Positions 8,375-17,920 of a stretch of 64,000 nt of DNA are shown one piece after another. A model generated the notes under the pieces. It was not told the origin of the DNA. It did not search any database and saw only the letters and a list, made by a program, of their open reading frames with translations. The DNA comes from Exilibacterium tricleocarpae (GTDB taxonomy: Bacteria > Pseudomonadota > Gammaproteobacteria > Pseudomonadales > Cellvibrionaceae): the NCBI RefSeq assembly GCF_007004655.1, contig NZ_ML660107.1, forward strand, positions 1-64,000, written 5' to 3'. Position 1 is the stretch's first letter; each line of letters begins with the position of its first letter. A program made the position numbers and the translations under genes.

Positions 8375-11300
8375 ATGTCTTGCTCGACGCCCCGTTTCTT
8401 GCTTTCTTTAACTGCTTTTGTCGTCGGTTTATTCACCACTCAATACGCATTATCCCAATCTGATCCGGTTGGTACTCTCGGAGGTGAGTTAACGGTGGCT
8501 AATGGTGTGGCCCACTACTCCATCCCCATTGATGTGGCCCCGGGTCGCGGGGGCATGCAGCCGCAGCTATCGCTGCATTTTTCCGGTGAGGCCGGTAATG
8601 GTGTGATGGGTATCGGCTGGAACCTGGGAGGCCTGTCGGTCATCAGCCGCTGTCAGGCTACTTTGGACCAGGATGGTTTCTGGGGTGGAGTAAATTTTGA
8701 CGCGGATGACCGTTATTGTCTTGATGGTCAGCGCCTGGTGCCCATCAATGGTGATCATGGCGAAGTAGGTGCGGAGTACCGCACCGAAATCGATAGTTTT
8801 GCACAGATTATTTCTTACGGCGGCGAAGACTATAATCCCGAATACTGGGTAGTTAAAACCAAGTCTGGTCGAGTGATGACTTACGGAGGTAGTAACGCCT
8901 CCCAGCTTTTCCCTAAGGGTACTGTTACATGGTCATTGCGGGAGCAAAACGACACCACGGGTAATAATCCCATCACCTACGCTTATACCGATAATCGAGG
9001 TACTCAATATCTCAATCAAGTGGATTATCCCAGTGGCAGTATCTCTTTTGTCTACGAAGAGCGCCCGGATGTCACCACCGCCTACGCCTATGGGCAGCAA
9101 GTCTCAATGTCCCGTCGTGTCAGTCAAATTGATATTCAGGGGTTGATTGAGGGTTACTTTTCAGGCCCGGTTGCCGCGCGACCGCTACAGAGCTACCGCC
9201 TAACCTATCACGAGGCCGGTGAGGTAGACCGATACTCTCGTATTAAAGCTATCACCGCCTGTGATCCCCAGAACAATTGTCTGCGAGATACCAAATTTAC
9301 CTGGTCCAGTGCCGGTAATGCCAATGCCTTTCAAAGGGAGTATCACAAAACCATTCGTATCGGTGATTACGACCCCTTTTATCTGCAGGGTGTCCACGAT
9401 GTCAATGGCGATGGCATTGGCGATATCCTGATGGCGAAGAATAGCAGCAGGGGAATCTGGGTGAGAGCGGCATTAGGTACCCGCGATTCGGTGTCAAACA
9501 ACTATGTAACCAGCAAACCGGCCAGCGGTAACTACGCCACATCCAGATGGTCAACCCCTCGAGTCGCGGATGTCAATAACGACGGCCTGGCTGATTTGGT
9601 TTGGCTGAGTACCCATACAGAAGGTTTACGTGTGGGAGTGAGCCTTTCCAATGGTGATAGATCCTTTGGTTCACTGAGGACTCAGGCGCGTGCCAGCGTC
9701 AGTGGCACCACCTGGAAAAGCGCTGGTCTGGAGGATATTAATGGCGACGGTAATCTCGATGCGGTTTGGCATAGCGGTGATGCTTCTGTAAAGAAAATTG
9801 CTGTAAGACTGGGATTGGGGAACGGTCAGTTTGACAGCTTAAGGCAAACTACCGTATCACCCGGTGGTAACTACAGTGACTGGAAATTTGCCGGTTTTCA
9901 CGATACCAATCGCGATGGTTGGTCTGATATGGTCTGGAGACATGCTACTCGCAATACCATTGCGGTGAGCTTGGCCCAGGGAGACAACACCTATGGGGAG
10001 CTGATTGAAAGCCAGGTTAATCCACACAATTGGTCTCACAGCGGTTGGAACTTTGTGGGTGTTGGGGATAGCAATGGTGACGGCTTAGAGGACTTAATCT
10101 GGCGATACGATGGCAGTGCGGGGCTGCATACCCGCGTGAGTTTATCTCAGGGCAATGGCAGCTATGGCGCTTTCATTTCCACCACCTTAAGCACCAATTC
10201 CGCCTGGGGGGACAACAGGGTGGGGTTTAAGGGGCTTGAAGATATCAATGGTGATGGCCTGTCCGATTTAGTGTGGTCACGCCGCAGCTCCGGGCGCGCG
10301 CATACTCAGGTGAGTCTGGCAAAAGGTGATGGTACTTATCGACCCACTGTGTTCAGTCGCGATGCAGCGCTGAATAGCAGCAGAACAGTCGTGTTTGCCG
10401 GTTTCCACGATATCAATAGCGATGGTCTATTGGATATGGTCTGGGAACACCGCCCCTACGATGACGATGAAAATCACTACCTGGATAAGCGCGGTCGCTT
10501 ATCTGCCAGTTTTGCCCGCGCCAACGGTACCTATGCAGCGGCTCGCTCGCTCGGCTTAAAAGGTGATCTTAATCGTTGGTCCCACTTCTACGGCGTACAG
10601 GATGCCAATAACGATGGTATTGGCGATATTATCTGGCAGCAAAATAACACCCGCAAAAGTCGCCGAGTTGCGATTAACTTCTCCCGCGGCGCCATTTCCC
10701 GTTTAACCGGCATTACCGATGCCCAGGACAAGGGTATTGGCATTAATTACAACCCATTGAGTAACCCTGCCGTGTATACCAAAGGCAGCGATGCGGCTTT
10801 TCCTTTGGTGGATCAGATAGGCCCCCAGCGAGTGGTCAGCAGTGTCAATGAATACAATGGTATCGATGCTAATGGTCATCGCTTTGTTAAGAAAACCATG
10901 TATCACTATGAAGGACTTAAAGCTCATCTACAGGGTCGAGGTAGCTACGGTTACGCCAAAGTGACGGAGTCTTATGTAGAAGGTTTTTATGGCAGTAGCA
11001 GCAGTAGTATGCGTGTTTATAAAAGCCGCTACCTCAACTTTGACCAGCGTGACTTCCCCTGGACTGGGAGAATTCTTGGTGAGGAGGAGCGCTATCGGCC
11101 GCAAAGCGAGTATGTGCGAACTTCCCGCAAAGCATTTACCCATGAAGTCAAAGAGACTCACCCGGGTGTTTATCAGATAAACCGCACTCGCGAAGACCAT
11201 ATGAGCTATGAGCCGGGACAATCCCAGTGGTTCCAGCGTCAGGTGGTTATGCGCCGGGATATTGATAACTTTGGCAATGTGGGTCGTATGGATGTTATCA

Positions 11301-14300
11301 ATACGGCCAACAATGAAACCTTCTCAAAGATTACGCTGAATGAATACGCCAATAACGAAGTCCAATGGCATATTGGGCAATTGCAGCGTTCCCGGGTGAT
11401 CTTCCGCAGCCCCTATGCGGATGATGAAGAGCGCATCACGGCGCATACGTACCACCCAAATACCGGGTTGCGACAAACCACCAGCATCGTCGGCGCAAAC
11501 AGTGGCGAGAATCTTCGCATTACCGTATTGACGCACGATGATTATGGTCATGTTGTTCGTCAACAAGTGGGTGTGCCAAACGTTGGTGAGCGTACCACGA
11601 CGCGTTCTTATAATGCTGTTGGCCGTATGACCAGTCAGTGTAATGCACTCGACGAATGTACGACCTACACCTACAACACGAGAGGTCAGGTATCCGAAAA
11701 AACTGATCCGGATGGGCTCTACACCATTTGGGATTACGACGGTTTTGGTCGCCAAACCCAGGAAGCGCGTTCCGATGGCGTCTCCACTCACACCCAACGC
11801 CGCCTGGCCGGCAGTGGTGAATGTGGCGCTCTCATGCCCGGAGCCTACCACTGTCAGATCACCCGGATTTCCGGCAGCCAACCCGTGACTACTCAGTACG
11901 ACAGACTTAATCGACCCTTGCGCACCATTAAAGTGGGCTTCGATGGCCGCAAGATCTTTAACGATACCGAGTACAACGCCCGCAGTTTGGTCAGTCGAGT
12001 TAGCCACGATTACTACGAAGGTGATCACAAAACCTGGATCAGTACCGAATACGACACCATGGAGCGCACGATTCGCGTCAGCAGACCGGGTCCTCAAGGC
12101 ACCCGTGTCGATACCACTACCGAGTACGATGGCTTAGTCACCACCGTAGGTCGCGGGCCCGATGCCCTGACCACCACAACCACACACAATGCTTTGGGCC
12201 AAAAAGTACGGGTGGAGGAAGAGGAAGGCAGCACCATCGACTATACCTACAACAGCGACGGCAACTTGCTGACTACCCGGGTCAATAGCGATCCGGATAC
12301 CACCATCACCCTAAGCTATGACGAATATGGTCGTAAGGTGGCGATGGATGATCCCGATATGGGGCTATGGCAATACGCCTACAACGGCTTTGATGAATTA
12401 ATCCGTCAAACCGATGCCAAGGGTCAAGTCAGTCGCATGGAGTATGACAGCCTGGGGCGACTGGTCCGGCGCGTCGAACCCGAGGGCAGTAGCACCTGGA
12501 CCTATGGCGGTCTCGATGCCGCTGAGGGCAGCGTGGGTAAACTGCTGCAAGAAAAAACTCGGGGCATTACCAAGGATTATGGCTACGATAGCAAAGGTCG
12601 ACAAGTATCGGTTACTACCCGAATTACAGATGCCGGCAGCTTTACCACCCGCACGACCTATGACGAGTTCAGTCGTCCCGTGCGTACCGTCTACCCTGGT
12701 CAACACCGCTTCAGTACCACCAATGTGTACAACGGCAATGGCTTTCTGTCAGCCGTTAAAGGCTTTCGTTATGCCGCTGAGACGCACAACTACGATCAAC
12801 TGGCGCCTTTGGTCAGCGCCGCGGTTGCCTTGGCCGATGACTATGCCGCGAAGGCTCAAGCCTTACGGGAGCTGGGTGAAAAATACGAACACCTAAAAAC
12901 CGCCTATCGACAATTGCAAGACCCAGGCACTTTGACCGCCGACTTGGTTGCGCACCAAAGTATGCTGCAGAGTGAGATTGCCAAAGGCCAGCCGCGGGGA
13001 ATTCATACAGAGGAACGTACAGTAGCAGAAGGTGCTGTCAGCCTGCCTGGTGGCGCAGTGATTCCTTTTAACAGAACGGAGACCTTGCGCACGGTTGATC
13101 TCGACCCGGAATTTATGGGGCACCTGAACAACGCCATTGCAGAGTTGGAAACGGTTACTGCGCTGATCAATACCCAGGTGTCAGATTATGTCAGCATCAT
13201 GGAACAACTGACGGTACTGGCTGAACAAACCCTGGCCGCCGCCGACAATAACTTTGCCATTGCCACTGCCTTGACGGCTTCCGCCGAGATCTATGGCGAT
13301 TACCAGAGTGAACAGGATCGCTATACCATTACCTACTGGCGGGCAGCCGATGTAGATGCTGCCGGTCGCATCAGTGCCGAAGTCTACGGCAACGGCATCG
13401 TCAATGACTACGCCTACAATCAGGGTAGCGGCCAGTTGGAAAGCATCCACAGCAGCTTGATCAGTATCAATGCCGTTCGCCATCTGGAATATGAGTACGA
13501 CGCCTACGATAATGTGACCTTGCGTCACGATATGATTAACGATATTCACGAAGAGTTTGACTACGACCGGCTGGAACGTCTGACCTCATCGACGGTGACC
13601 AGTGCCCTGTACAACACCACTACCGACCTCAATACCACCCAAAGCCTGACGTATGACGTTTACGGCAACATCACCAGCAAAAGTGATGTGGGTGTTTATA
13701 TCTACGGTCAGAACGGCGCGGGCATTCATGCGGTGACACGTGCGGGCAATAACACCTATCTATATGACGCCAACGGCAATATGACCAGCGGCGCTGGCCG
13801 CAGCATCGAATGGTCCAGCTTCAACAAGCCTACCCGCATCACCCAAAACGGTCGCTCAGTGACCTTCTCCTACGGCGCCGATCGTGCGCGGTACAAAAAG
13901 GTCAACCATTTGGGCGACATCACACTGTATCTGGGCCTGGTGGAAAAGCTCGACAAGGCCAACGGCGATACGGAAGAAAAACACTATATCTATGCCGCGG
14001 GTCAATTAGTGGCGGAGCGGATTGTCTCCAGCACCGATGGTACGCAAACCCGCTACCTGCATAAAGACGCTATGGGCAGTGTCGATCTGATTACCGACAC
14101 CTACGCCAATGTGGTTGACCGGCGCAGCTTTGATGCCTGGGGCAAACTCCGGGATTTCCCCTGGAAGTCCACGGCGACCCTTGAAGATCCGCTGTATCTG
14201 ACTCAGTTGCCTTACACCAATAAGGGCTATACCGGTCACGAGAATGTACAGGAAGTGAATCTGATTCATATGAATGGCCGCATGTACGATGCCACTCTGG

Positions 14301-15229
14301 CGCGCTTTATCAGTGCCGATGTGATCATCCAGGAACCTCGTGCCAGCCAGAGCTACAACCGTTACAGCTACGTATGGAACAACCCGATGAAGTATACCGA
14401 CCCCACGGGTCATATTACCGAGACACGGGTGGGCAGAGCGATTTCACGGGCCTGGAATAACTTTAAAAAGGCCGTTAAAAGAACCTGGGATAAAATCAAA
14501 CGAGCGGTTAGAGGTGACCGTAGACGCAGTGGCGGATCAGGAGGAAGCGGCCATGCTAACCAAGCCGGTGCAACTGCTGTGGACATCACAATCTCGACTC
14601 GTGGCCGCGCGGTGACGCCGGTAGGAAGCAGAAATATTTTTACATATTTATTTGAGCCCTATACGTGGGAATATGCGATAGAACAAGAAGACTCCGTTTT
14701 TATGCACCAACTCCGCGGTAATAGTAAAGAAGCTTACAGACGGGCAATTATGTGGGGTAATTACAGACTCTACATGAGAGATCAGGGAGGCTATGTAGGC
14801 TTTACTGGGGGTGCGGCAGGGGCGGGGCTTGTTCAGTATGGCAAGGGTACAGGTGTTTTTATCGGTAGGGAGAGAGATGGCACTTACGCAGTCTATACGA
14901 CTAATGAAACGAATCTTAGTATCTCAATTGAGCTTGGCGCTAACATGAGTTGGGGCACAGCTATCTCCAGATTACCGTTGGAGCGTGCGATTGGCGAGGT
15001 GACCACAGTATCTGTCGGCGTCGATATTAAGCCTGGTGTGGGGGTTGGCGCTGTTGGTACGGCCGCCTTTAACGAGACTAAAGACGGAGCTTTAGAGTTG
15101 GCGGAAGCTGGAGGAGGGTTGAGTGCAGGTATTGGTCTTGCACCTCCTGTTTCTGCAACCGTCGGACTCAATAGAACCGAATTAGATGAGCGTTATGTTA
15201 TTAAAGAAGGTAATCCGTTTAGATGGTAA
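8375..15229 (+). CDS. Giant SpvB/FG-GAP/RHS polymorphic toxin
   Basis: 2284 residues. N-terminal hydrophobic signal-like segment (1-28). SpvB-type domain to about 250 (GRGGMQPQLSL, GWNLGG). Eight FG-GAP/VCBS-like calcium loops of the DxNxDGxxD type between about 340 and 755 (DVNGDGIGDIL ... DANNDGIGDII). TcdB-middle/RHS-type repeats from about 830. A helix-rich insert at about 1460-1650 interrupts the YD repeats. The conserved RHS core ends near 2014 (GRMYDATLARFISAD, NPMKYTDPTGHI). The remaining roughly 270 residues are the variable C-terminal tip: a basic stretch, then Gly/Ser, then a Gly/Ala-rich region I cannot assign. The architecture is that of TcC/SpvB-RHS toxins, which form a cocoon around the released tip. 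The base composition turns more AT-rich at the tip, typical of tip exchange. The next gene is the natural immunity candidate. Confidence 0.9.
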   Translation: MSCSTPRFLLSLTAFVVGLFTTQYALSQSDPVGTLGGELTVANGVAHYSIPIDVAPGRGGMQPQLSLHFSGEAGNGVMGIGWNLGGLSVISRCQATLDQDGFWGGVNFDADDRYCLDGQRLVPINGDHGEVGAEYRTEIDSFAQIISYGGEDYNPEYWVVKTKSGRVMTYGGSNASQLFPKGTVTWSLREQNDTTGNNPITYAYTDNRGTQYLNQVDYPSGSISFVYEERPDVTTAYAYGQQVSMSRRVSQIDIQGLIEGYFSGPVAARPLQSYRLTYHEAGEVDRYSRIKAITACDPQNNCLRDTKFTWSSAGNANAFQREYHKTIRIGDYDPFYLQGVHDVNGDGIGDILMAKNSSRGIWVRAALGTRDSVSNNYVTSKPASGNYATSRWSTPRVADVNNDGLADLVWLSTHTEGLRVGVSLSNGDRSFGSLRTQARASVSGTTWKSAGLEDINGDGNLDAVWHSGDASVKKIAVRLGLGNGQFDSLRQTTVSPGGNYSDWKFAGFHDTNRDGWSDMVWRHATRNTIAVSLAQGDNTYGELIESQVNPHNWSHSGWNFVGVGDSNGDGLEDLIWRYDGSAGLHTRVSLSQGNGSYGAFISTTLSTNSAWGDNRVGFKGLEDINGDGLSDLVWSRRSSGRAHTQVSLAKGDGTYRPTVFSRDAALNSSRTVVFAGFHDINSDGLLDMVWEHRPYDDDENHYLDKRGRLSASFARANGTYAAARSLGLKGDLNRWSHFYGVQDANNDGIGDIIWQQNNTRKSRRVAINFSRGAISRLTGITDAQDKGIGINYNPLSNPAVYTKGSDAAFPLVDQIGPQRVVSSVNEYNGIDANGHRFVKKTMYHYEGLKAHLQGRGSYGYAKVTESYVEGFYGSSSSSMRVYKSRYLNFDQRDFPWTGRILGEEERYRPQSEYVRTSRKAFTHEVKETHPGVYQINRTREDHMSYEPGQSQWFQRQVVMRRDIDNFGNVGRMDVINTANNETFSKITLNEYANNEVQWHIGQLQRSRVIFRSPYADDEERITAHTYHPNTGLRQTTSIVGANSGENLRITVLTHDDYGHVVRQQVGVPNVGERTTTRSYNAVGRMTSQCNALDECTTYTYNTRGQVSEKTDPDGLYTIWDYDGFGRQTQEARSDGVSTHTQRRLAGSGECGALMPGAYHCQITRISGSQPVTTQYDRLNRPLRTIKVGFDGRKIFNDTEYNARSLVSRVSHDYYEGDHKTWISTEYDTMERTIRVSRPGPQGTRVDTTTEYDGLVTTVGRGPDALTTTTTHNALGQKVRVEEEEGSTIDYTYNSDGNLLTTRVNSDPDTTITLSYDEYGRKVAMDDPDMGLWQYAYNGFDELIRQTDAKGQVSRMEYDSLGRLVRRVEPEGSSTWTYGGLDAAEGSVGKLLQEKTRGITKDYGYDSKGRQVSVTTRITDAGSFTTRTTYDEFSRPVRTVYPGQHRFSTTNVYNGNGFLSAVKGFRYAAETHNYDQLAPLVSAAVALADDYAAKAQALRELGEKYEHLKTAYRQLQDPGTLTADLVAHQSMLQSEIAKGQPRGIHTEERTVAEGAVSLPGGAVIPFNRTETLRTVDLDPEFMGHLNNAIAELETVTALINTQVSDYVSIMEQLTVLAEQTLAAADNNFAIATALTASAEIYGDYQSEQDRYTITYWRAADVDAAGRISAEVYGNGIVNDYAYNQGSGQLESIHSSLISINAVRHLEYEYDAYDNVTLRHDMINDIHEEFDYDRLERLTSSTVTSALYNTTTDLNTTQSLTYDVYGNITSKSDVGVYIYGQNGAGIHAVTRAGNNTYLYDANGNMTSGAGRSIEWSSFNKPTRITQNGRSVTFSYGADRARYKKVNHLGDITLYLGLVEKLDKANGDTEEKHYIYAAGQLVAERIVSSTDGTQTRYLHKDAMGSVDLITDTYANVVDRRSFDAWGKLRDFPWKSTATLEDPLYLTQLPYTNKGYTGHENVQEVNLIHMNGRMYDATLARFISADVIIQEPRASQSYNRYSYVWNNPMKYTDPTGHITETRVGRAISRAWNNFKKAVKRTWDKIKRAVRGDRRRSGGSGGSGHANQAGATAVDITISTRGRAVTPVGSRNIFTYLFEPYTWEYAIEQEDSVFMHQLRGNSKEAYRRAIMWGNYRLYMRDQGGYVGFTGGAAGAGLVQYGKGTGVFIGRERDGTYAVYTTNETNLSISIELGANMSWGTAISRLPLERAIGEVTTVSVGVDIKPGVGVGAVGTAAFNETKDGALELAEAGGGLSAGIGLAPPVSATVGLNRTELDERYVIKEGNPFRW

Positions 15230-15375
15230 GGTATTTATTAGAATGCGCTCTAACAATCTAATCACTCCGCTAAGTGAAGCAGCGAAAAAGATCAAATAAA
15301 GCGTGTTTCTTTATGAGAGTGTGCCATAAAAATTAGATATTTTTCTAAAATCATCAATTAAAAAAGAGCAAAGTC

Positions 15376-15762
15376 ATGAAAAAAAATTTACTAACTATCA
15401 CATTGGTAGCAACCTTGTTTCAATTGCCGGCTTATGCCGGCGCACCAACATGTCACACATCAAGTGGAGTCCCCTATTGCAACTACACCGGCGCAGTAAA
15501 AAAGCTGTACATTAACAGTAGCGGCCTGATACTGGTGTATTTTGATACGCTAATGGATCAGGACCAGCCTATCAATGTTGGGATACAGGGTCTTTCTCGA
15601 TATAACGCGGCCGCTTATCAAATATCTGAAAATACAGATTACGCCAATTACTTGTATTCAACACTACTAACCGCTCAGAGCATGGCAAAGCCGGTAACAT
15701 TCCAGATGTGGGGCACTCAATCTGGTTATATGAAAGTGACTAAAATTTGGCTAAATCAATAA
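15376..15762 (+). CDS. Small exported protein next to RHS toxin (partner or immunity candidate)
   Basis: 128 residues with a clear signal peptide (MKKNLLTITLVATLFQLPAYA) and a mature chain of about 107 residues with two early cysteines (PTCHTSSGVPYC). The pattern YLYSTLLTAQSMAKPVTFQM followed by a Tyr/Trp-containing strand is faintly like the OB-fold B subunits of SubB/PltB type, but this resemblance is weak and unverified. It starts 146 bp after the RHS gene on the same strand; no other gene fits between. It may be a periplasmic immunity protein for an exported toxin, or a delivery or binding partner. The AT-rich composition matches the toxin tip, suggesting joint acquisition. Confidence 0.75.
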   Translation: MKKNLLTITLVATLFQLPAYAGAPTCHTSSGVPYCNYTGAVKKLYINSSGLILVYFDTLMDQDQPINVGIQGLSRYNAAAYQISENTDYANYLYSTLLTAQSMAKPVTFQMWGTQSGYMKVTKIWLNQ

Positions 15763-15849
15763 TAGCCCTGTTATTTTCTCGATTCTTATTTTTATGTGTA
15801 GACGGTGCGAAATCTACAGGTTATTCATCAAGCCATAGATATGCCAGGG

Positions 15850-16107
15850 TCAGGGACGTGAGCAGCGATCAAACAGTTTCCTGACTTGCTCCGCTTTAAT
15901 ATTCCACGGCATGCGTTTCTCAATATCCACTACCGACTTGGTATTGTGTACCGACTCAGCGATTGATCGTGGTGCTGGAGTATCTTTTCCTACCGATATT
16001 TTTCTTTTCCGTTGCTGGACAGCTACCTTGAGGATTTCTGCCCCACCTTGTTGCGACTGTTTGGCCGCCGACAACACGCCCTCAATGAAACCTACCGAAT
16101 CGATAAA
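15850..16107 (-). pseudogene. Unrecognised truncated reading frame
   Basis: An 85-codon minus-strand frame without an ATG at its head (FIDSVGFIEGVLSAAKQ ...) that ends CSRP. It has a plausible helical, Lys/Gln-rich protein character and runs further upstream than its first GTG (16077). I cannot assign a family. It may be the tail of a lost gene, or chance. The surrounding 15763-16269 stretch otherwise holds nothing I recognise. Confidence 0.3.
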
Positions 16108-16269
16108 TGCACGCTATGAAAAAAACATCCAACTATTGAGGCATGGCACTCATCATGTTTATCGACAATTTTAGTTTGCTGGGGCATAACAAAAATGCCA
16201 ATTTTGCCTTGTTACGCGTTGTTTCACCCGATAAATTACAGTGGCACCATATATTACTGGAGAATTGTC

Positions 16270-16704
16270 ATGACTAATGAAGAATCTAAGGTTACCTCTG
16301 GTAGCTGCTTTTGTGGTGCCGTTAGGTATGAAGTAAGAGGCCCGCTGCGGGATGTCGTTAATTGCCATTGCGGCCAATGCACCAGGCTAAACGGCAACTT
16401 TGGATCGCATTCAAAAGCTTTAAAGTCAAAGATTACCATTATTAGCGACAAAGGTTTAAGCTGGTACACTATATCGGATACCGCACGACGGGGATTTTGC
16501 CGGGACTGTGGATCGGGGTTATTCTGGGATCACATTGAGCAGGATGCCATGGGTATCATAGCAGGCTCTCTTGATAGACCGACAAATTTAAAAACCATTG
16601 GCCATATTTTTGTTGAGGACAAATCAGATTTTTACGAAATCACAGATGACATTCAGCAATTTAAAGGCTCCTCCAATGGACAACTCGCCGGCGACTATCT
16701 GTAG
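16270..16704 (+). CDS. GFA/CENP-V family zinc-binding protein
   Basis: 144 residues starting at ATG 16270, preceded by GGAGAATTGTC. Zinc ligands follow the family pattern: GSCFCGAVRYEV (CxC, residues 13-15), NCHCGQC (CxxC near 33-37) and CRDCGSG (CxxC near 78-81), with FGSHSK and LFWD also typical. Family members include glutathione-dependent formaldehyde-activating enzyme, but most, like this one, have no proven reaction. It stands alone between unrelated genes. The longer frame from 16195 adds residues without family resemblance and was not used. Confidence 0.88.
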   Translation: MTNEESKVTSGSCFCGAVRYEVRGPLRDVVNCHCGQCTRLNGNFGSHSKALKSKITIISDKGLSWYTISDTARRGFCRDCGSGLFWDHIEQDAMGIIAGSLDRPTNLKTIGHIFVEDKSDFYEITDDIQQFKGSSNGQLAGDYL

Positions 16705-16909
16705 TATGAGACGTAATCAACATAGACCAACCGGCACACCTATTCGGATAAATCCCATACTTGATGTGCAGTAATCGCCAAGAACGCATATAAACAATAG
16801 ACTAAAGCACAGCCCTCACTGGACAGCCTAAACTATTTTCGGCATAGGCCTTTAACGGCACCAGCAGCTCTGGTAAAGAAGTAAAATAGTGCAAGAGGGA
16901 ATTACCAAT

Positions 16910-17062
16910 AGACCAACAGGGACGCCTGCAACTTAGCAACTTAGCAACTTAGCAACTTAGCAACTTAGCAACTTAGTGTGTGCATTTCAGTTCTGGCTTG
17001 TTAGAGAACCAGTCAATTTTTAATCGCTTAAGTTGCTAAGTTGCAGGCGTCCCTGTTGGTCT
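16910..17062. repeat. 34-bp perfect inverted repeat with six CAACTTAG tandem copies
   Basis: Left arm 16910-16943 and right arm 17029-17062 are exact reverse complements over 34 bp (outer part AGACCAACAGGGACGCCTGC). Inside and overlapping the left arm, CAACTTAG is repeated six times head to tail (16929-16976). Between the arms lies an 85-nt loop. The element resembles a non-autonomous transposon or a folded extragenic element; no transposase is present. It occupies the gene-free stretch 16705-17166. Confidence 0.7.
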
Positions 17063-17166
17063 TAGGAAAATACCTTAAATGGCCTCCTGATTTTTTAAAG
17101 GCCTTTACATCAACACAAGCGCGACTCTATATTGTCTGTCCCGGGAGAAACTGAGTTATGTAGAAA

Positions 17167-17907
17167 TCACTTCGAACTTATTGATTTAAGATTTAATATG
17201 CCTTTTTCCGGTGGCACTGCGTAAGAAAATTTGAACGTTTCGATGATTGCTTTCACATCATTTTCTGCACCGGCTGTTTCACATAACTCCCAGGCGCCTC
17301 GAAACTTAAACGGTTGGTAATGGAAGTCAACCCAAAGAAAATATCTATCAGTAATTGGCAGAGAATATACCGTATGAGTTTCCTTTCCCACTACATTGTG
17401 CAGTAACCACGGAAGACTGTTGATATCCCTGCGATAAAATCGATTGAGGCTGTTCGGGTAACCATAGAATTCATCTATCGGGATATGGCTGGATACGACT
17501 GCGGTAGCGTCAGCCTTTTGGTTTTCACAGGCATAGCGTTTGTCGTATTGAGAAGTGATTTCCTGGGCAAGCTGCTGGTAATTAAACATATTACTGGCGC
17601 CAGCTTCGCACTTCCTTACCTGGATTGACAGAAGTAAATCGCCGTAACCTTTATCCAGCAGGTTAAAACCCTGGTGATATTTCCAGCTTCTGGAAAATAA
17701 CTCGATGCTGGCCGAACCACCCCAGTTTGCGGCGTTAAACAGGTCAATACTACGCTGAATCGCTGACTGGGAATCTCGATTTTCGCTATTTGATGCCGGT
17801 ATTTTTAACGTAAACTGATTTCCCGACAGCTCCAACCGGATATCACTGGCAAGGGTTTTTACGACCGGCAAGCGTTTGTCAACATACTTTGCTAGAAAAA
17901 AGAGCAT
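17167..17907 (-). CDS. Uncharacterised protein paired with lipase effector (immunity candidate)
   Basis: 246 residues, with no signal peptide or membrane segment that I can see with confidence (the start MLFFLAKYVDKRL is short). Features: a beta-rich N-terminal part (LELSGNQFTLKIPAS), SWKYHQGFNLLDKGYGDLLLSIQ, and a Trp/Tyr-rich C-terminal half (WVDFHYQPFKFRGAWELC). I recognise no named family. It lies 13 bp downstream of the lipase-like gene on the same strand. Placement directly after a phospholipase-like effector is the standard arrangement for type VI effector/immunity pairs, so immunity is the best guess. If so it should be specific to the upstream lipase. Confidence 0.75.
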   Translation of the reverse strand: MLFFLAKYVDKRLPVVKTLASDIRLELSGNQFTLKIPASNSENRDSQSAIQRSIDLFNAANWGGSASIELFSRSWKYHQGFNLLDKGYGDLLLSIQVRKCEAGASNMFNYQQLAQEITSQYDKRYACENQKADATAVVSSHIPIDEFYGYPNSLNRFYRRDINSLPWLLHNVVGKETHTVYSLPITDRYFLWVDFHYQPFKFRGAWELCETAGAENDVKAIIETFKFSYAVPPEKGILNLKSISSK

Positions 17908-17920
17908 TTAGTAAACTTCT

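Noticed and set aside
11324-12097. 257-codon minus-strand frame within the RHS gene
   Set aside because: Antisense to YD repeats; the repetitive Val/Ile-rich composition reflects the repeats on the other strand.
16929-16976. CRISPR-like array of CAACTTAG
   Set aside because: Units are 8 bp and directly adjacent without spacers; a simple tandem repeat inside an inverted repeat.
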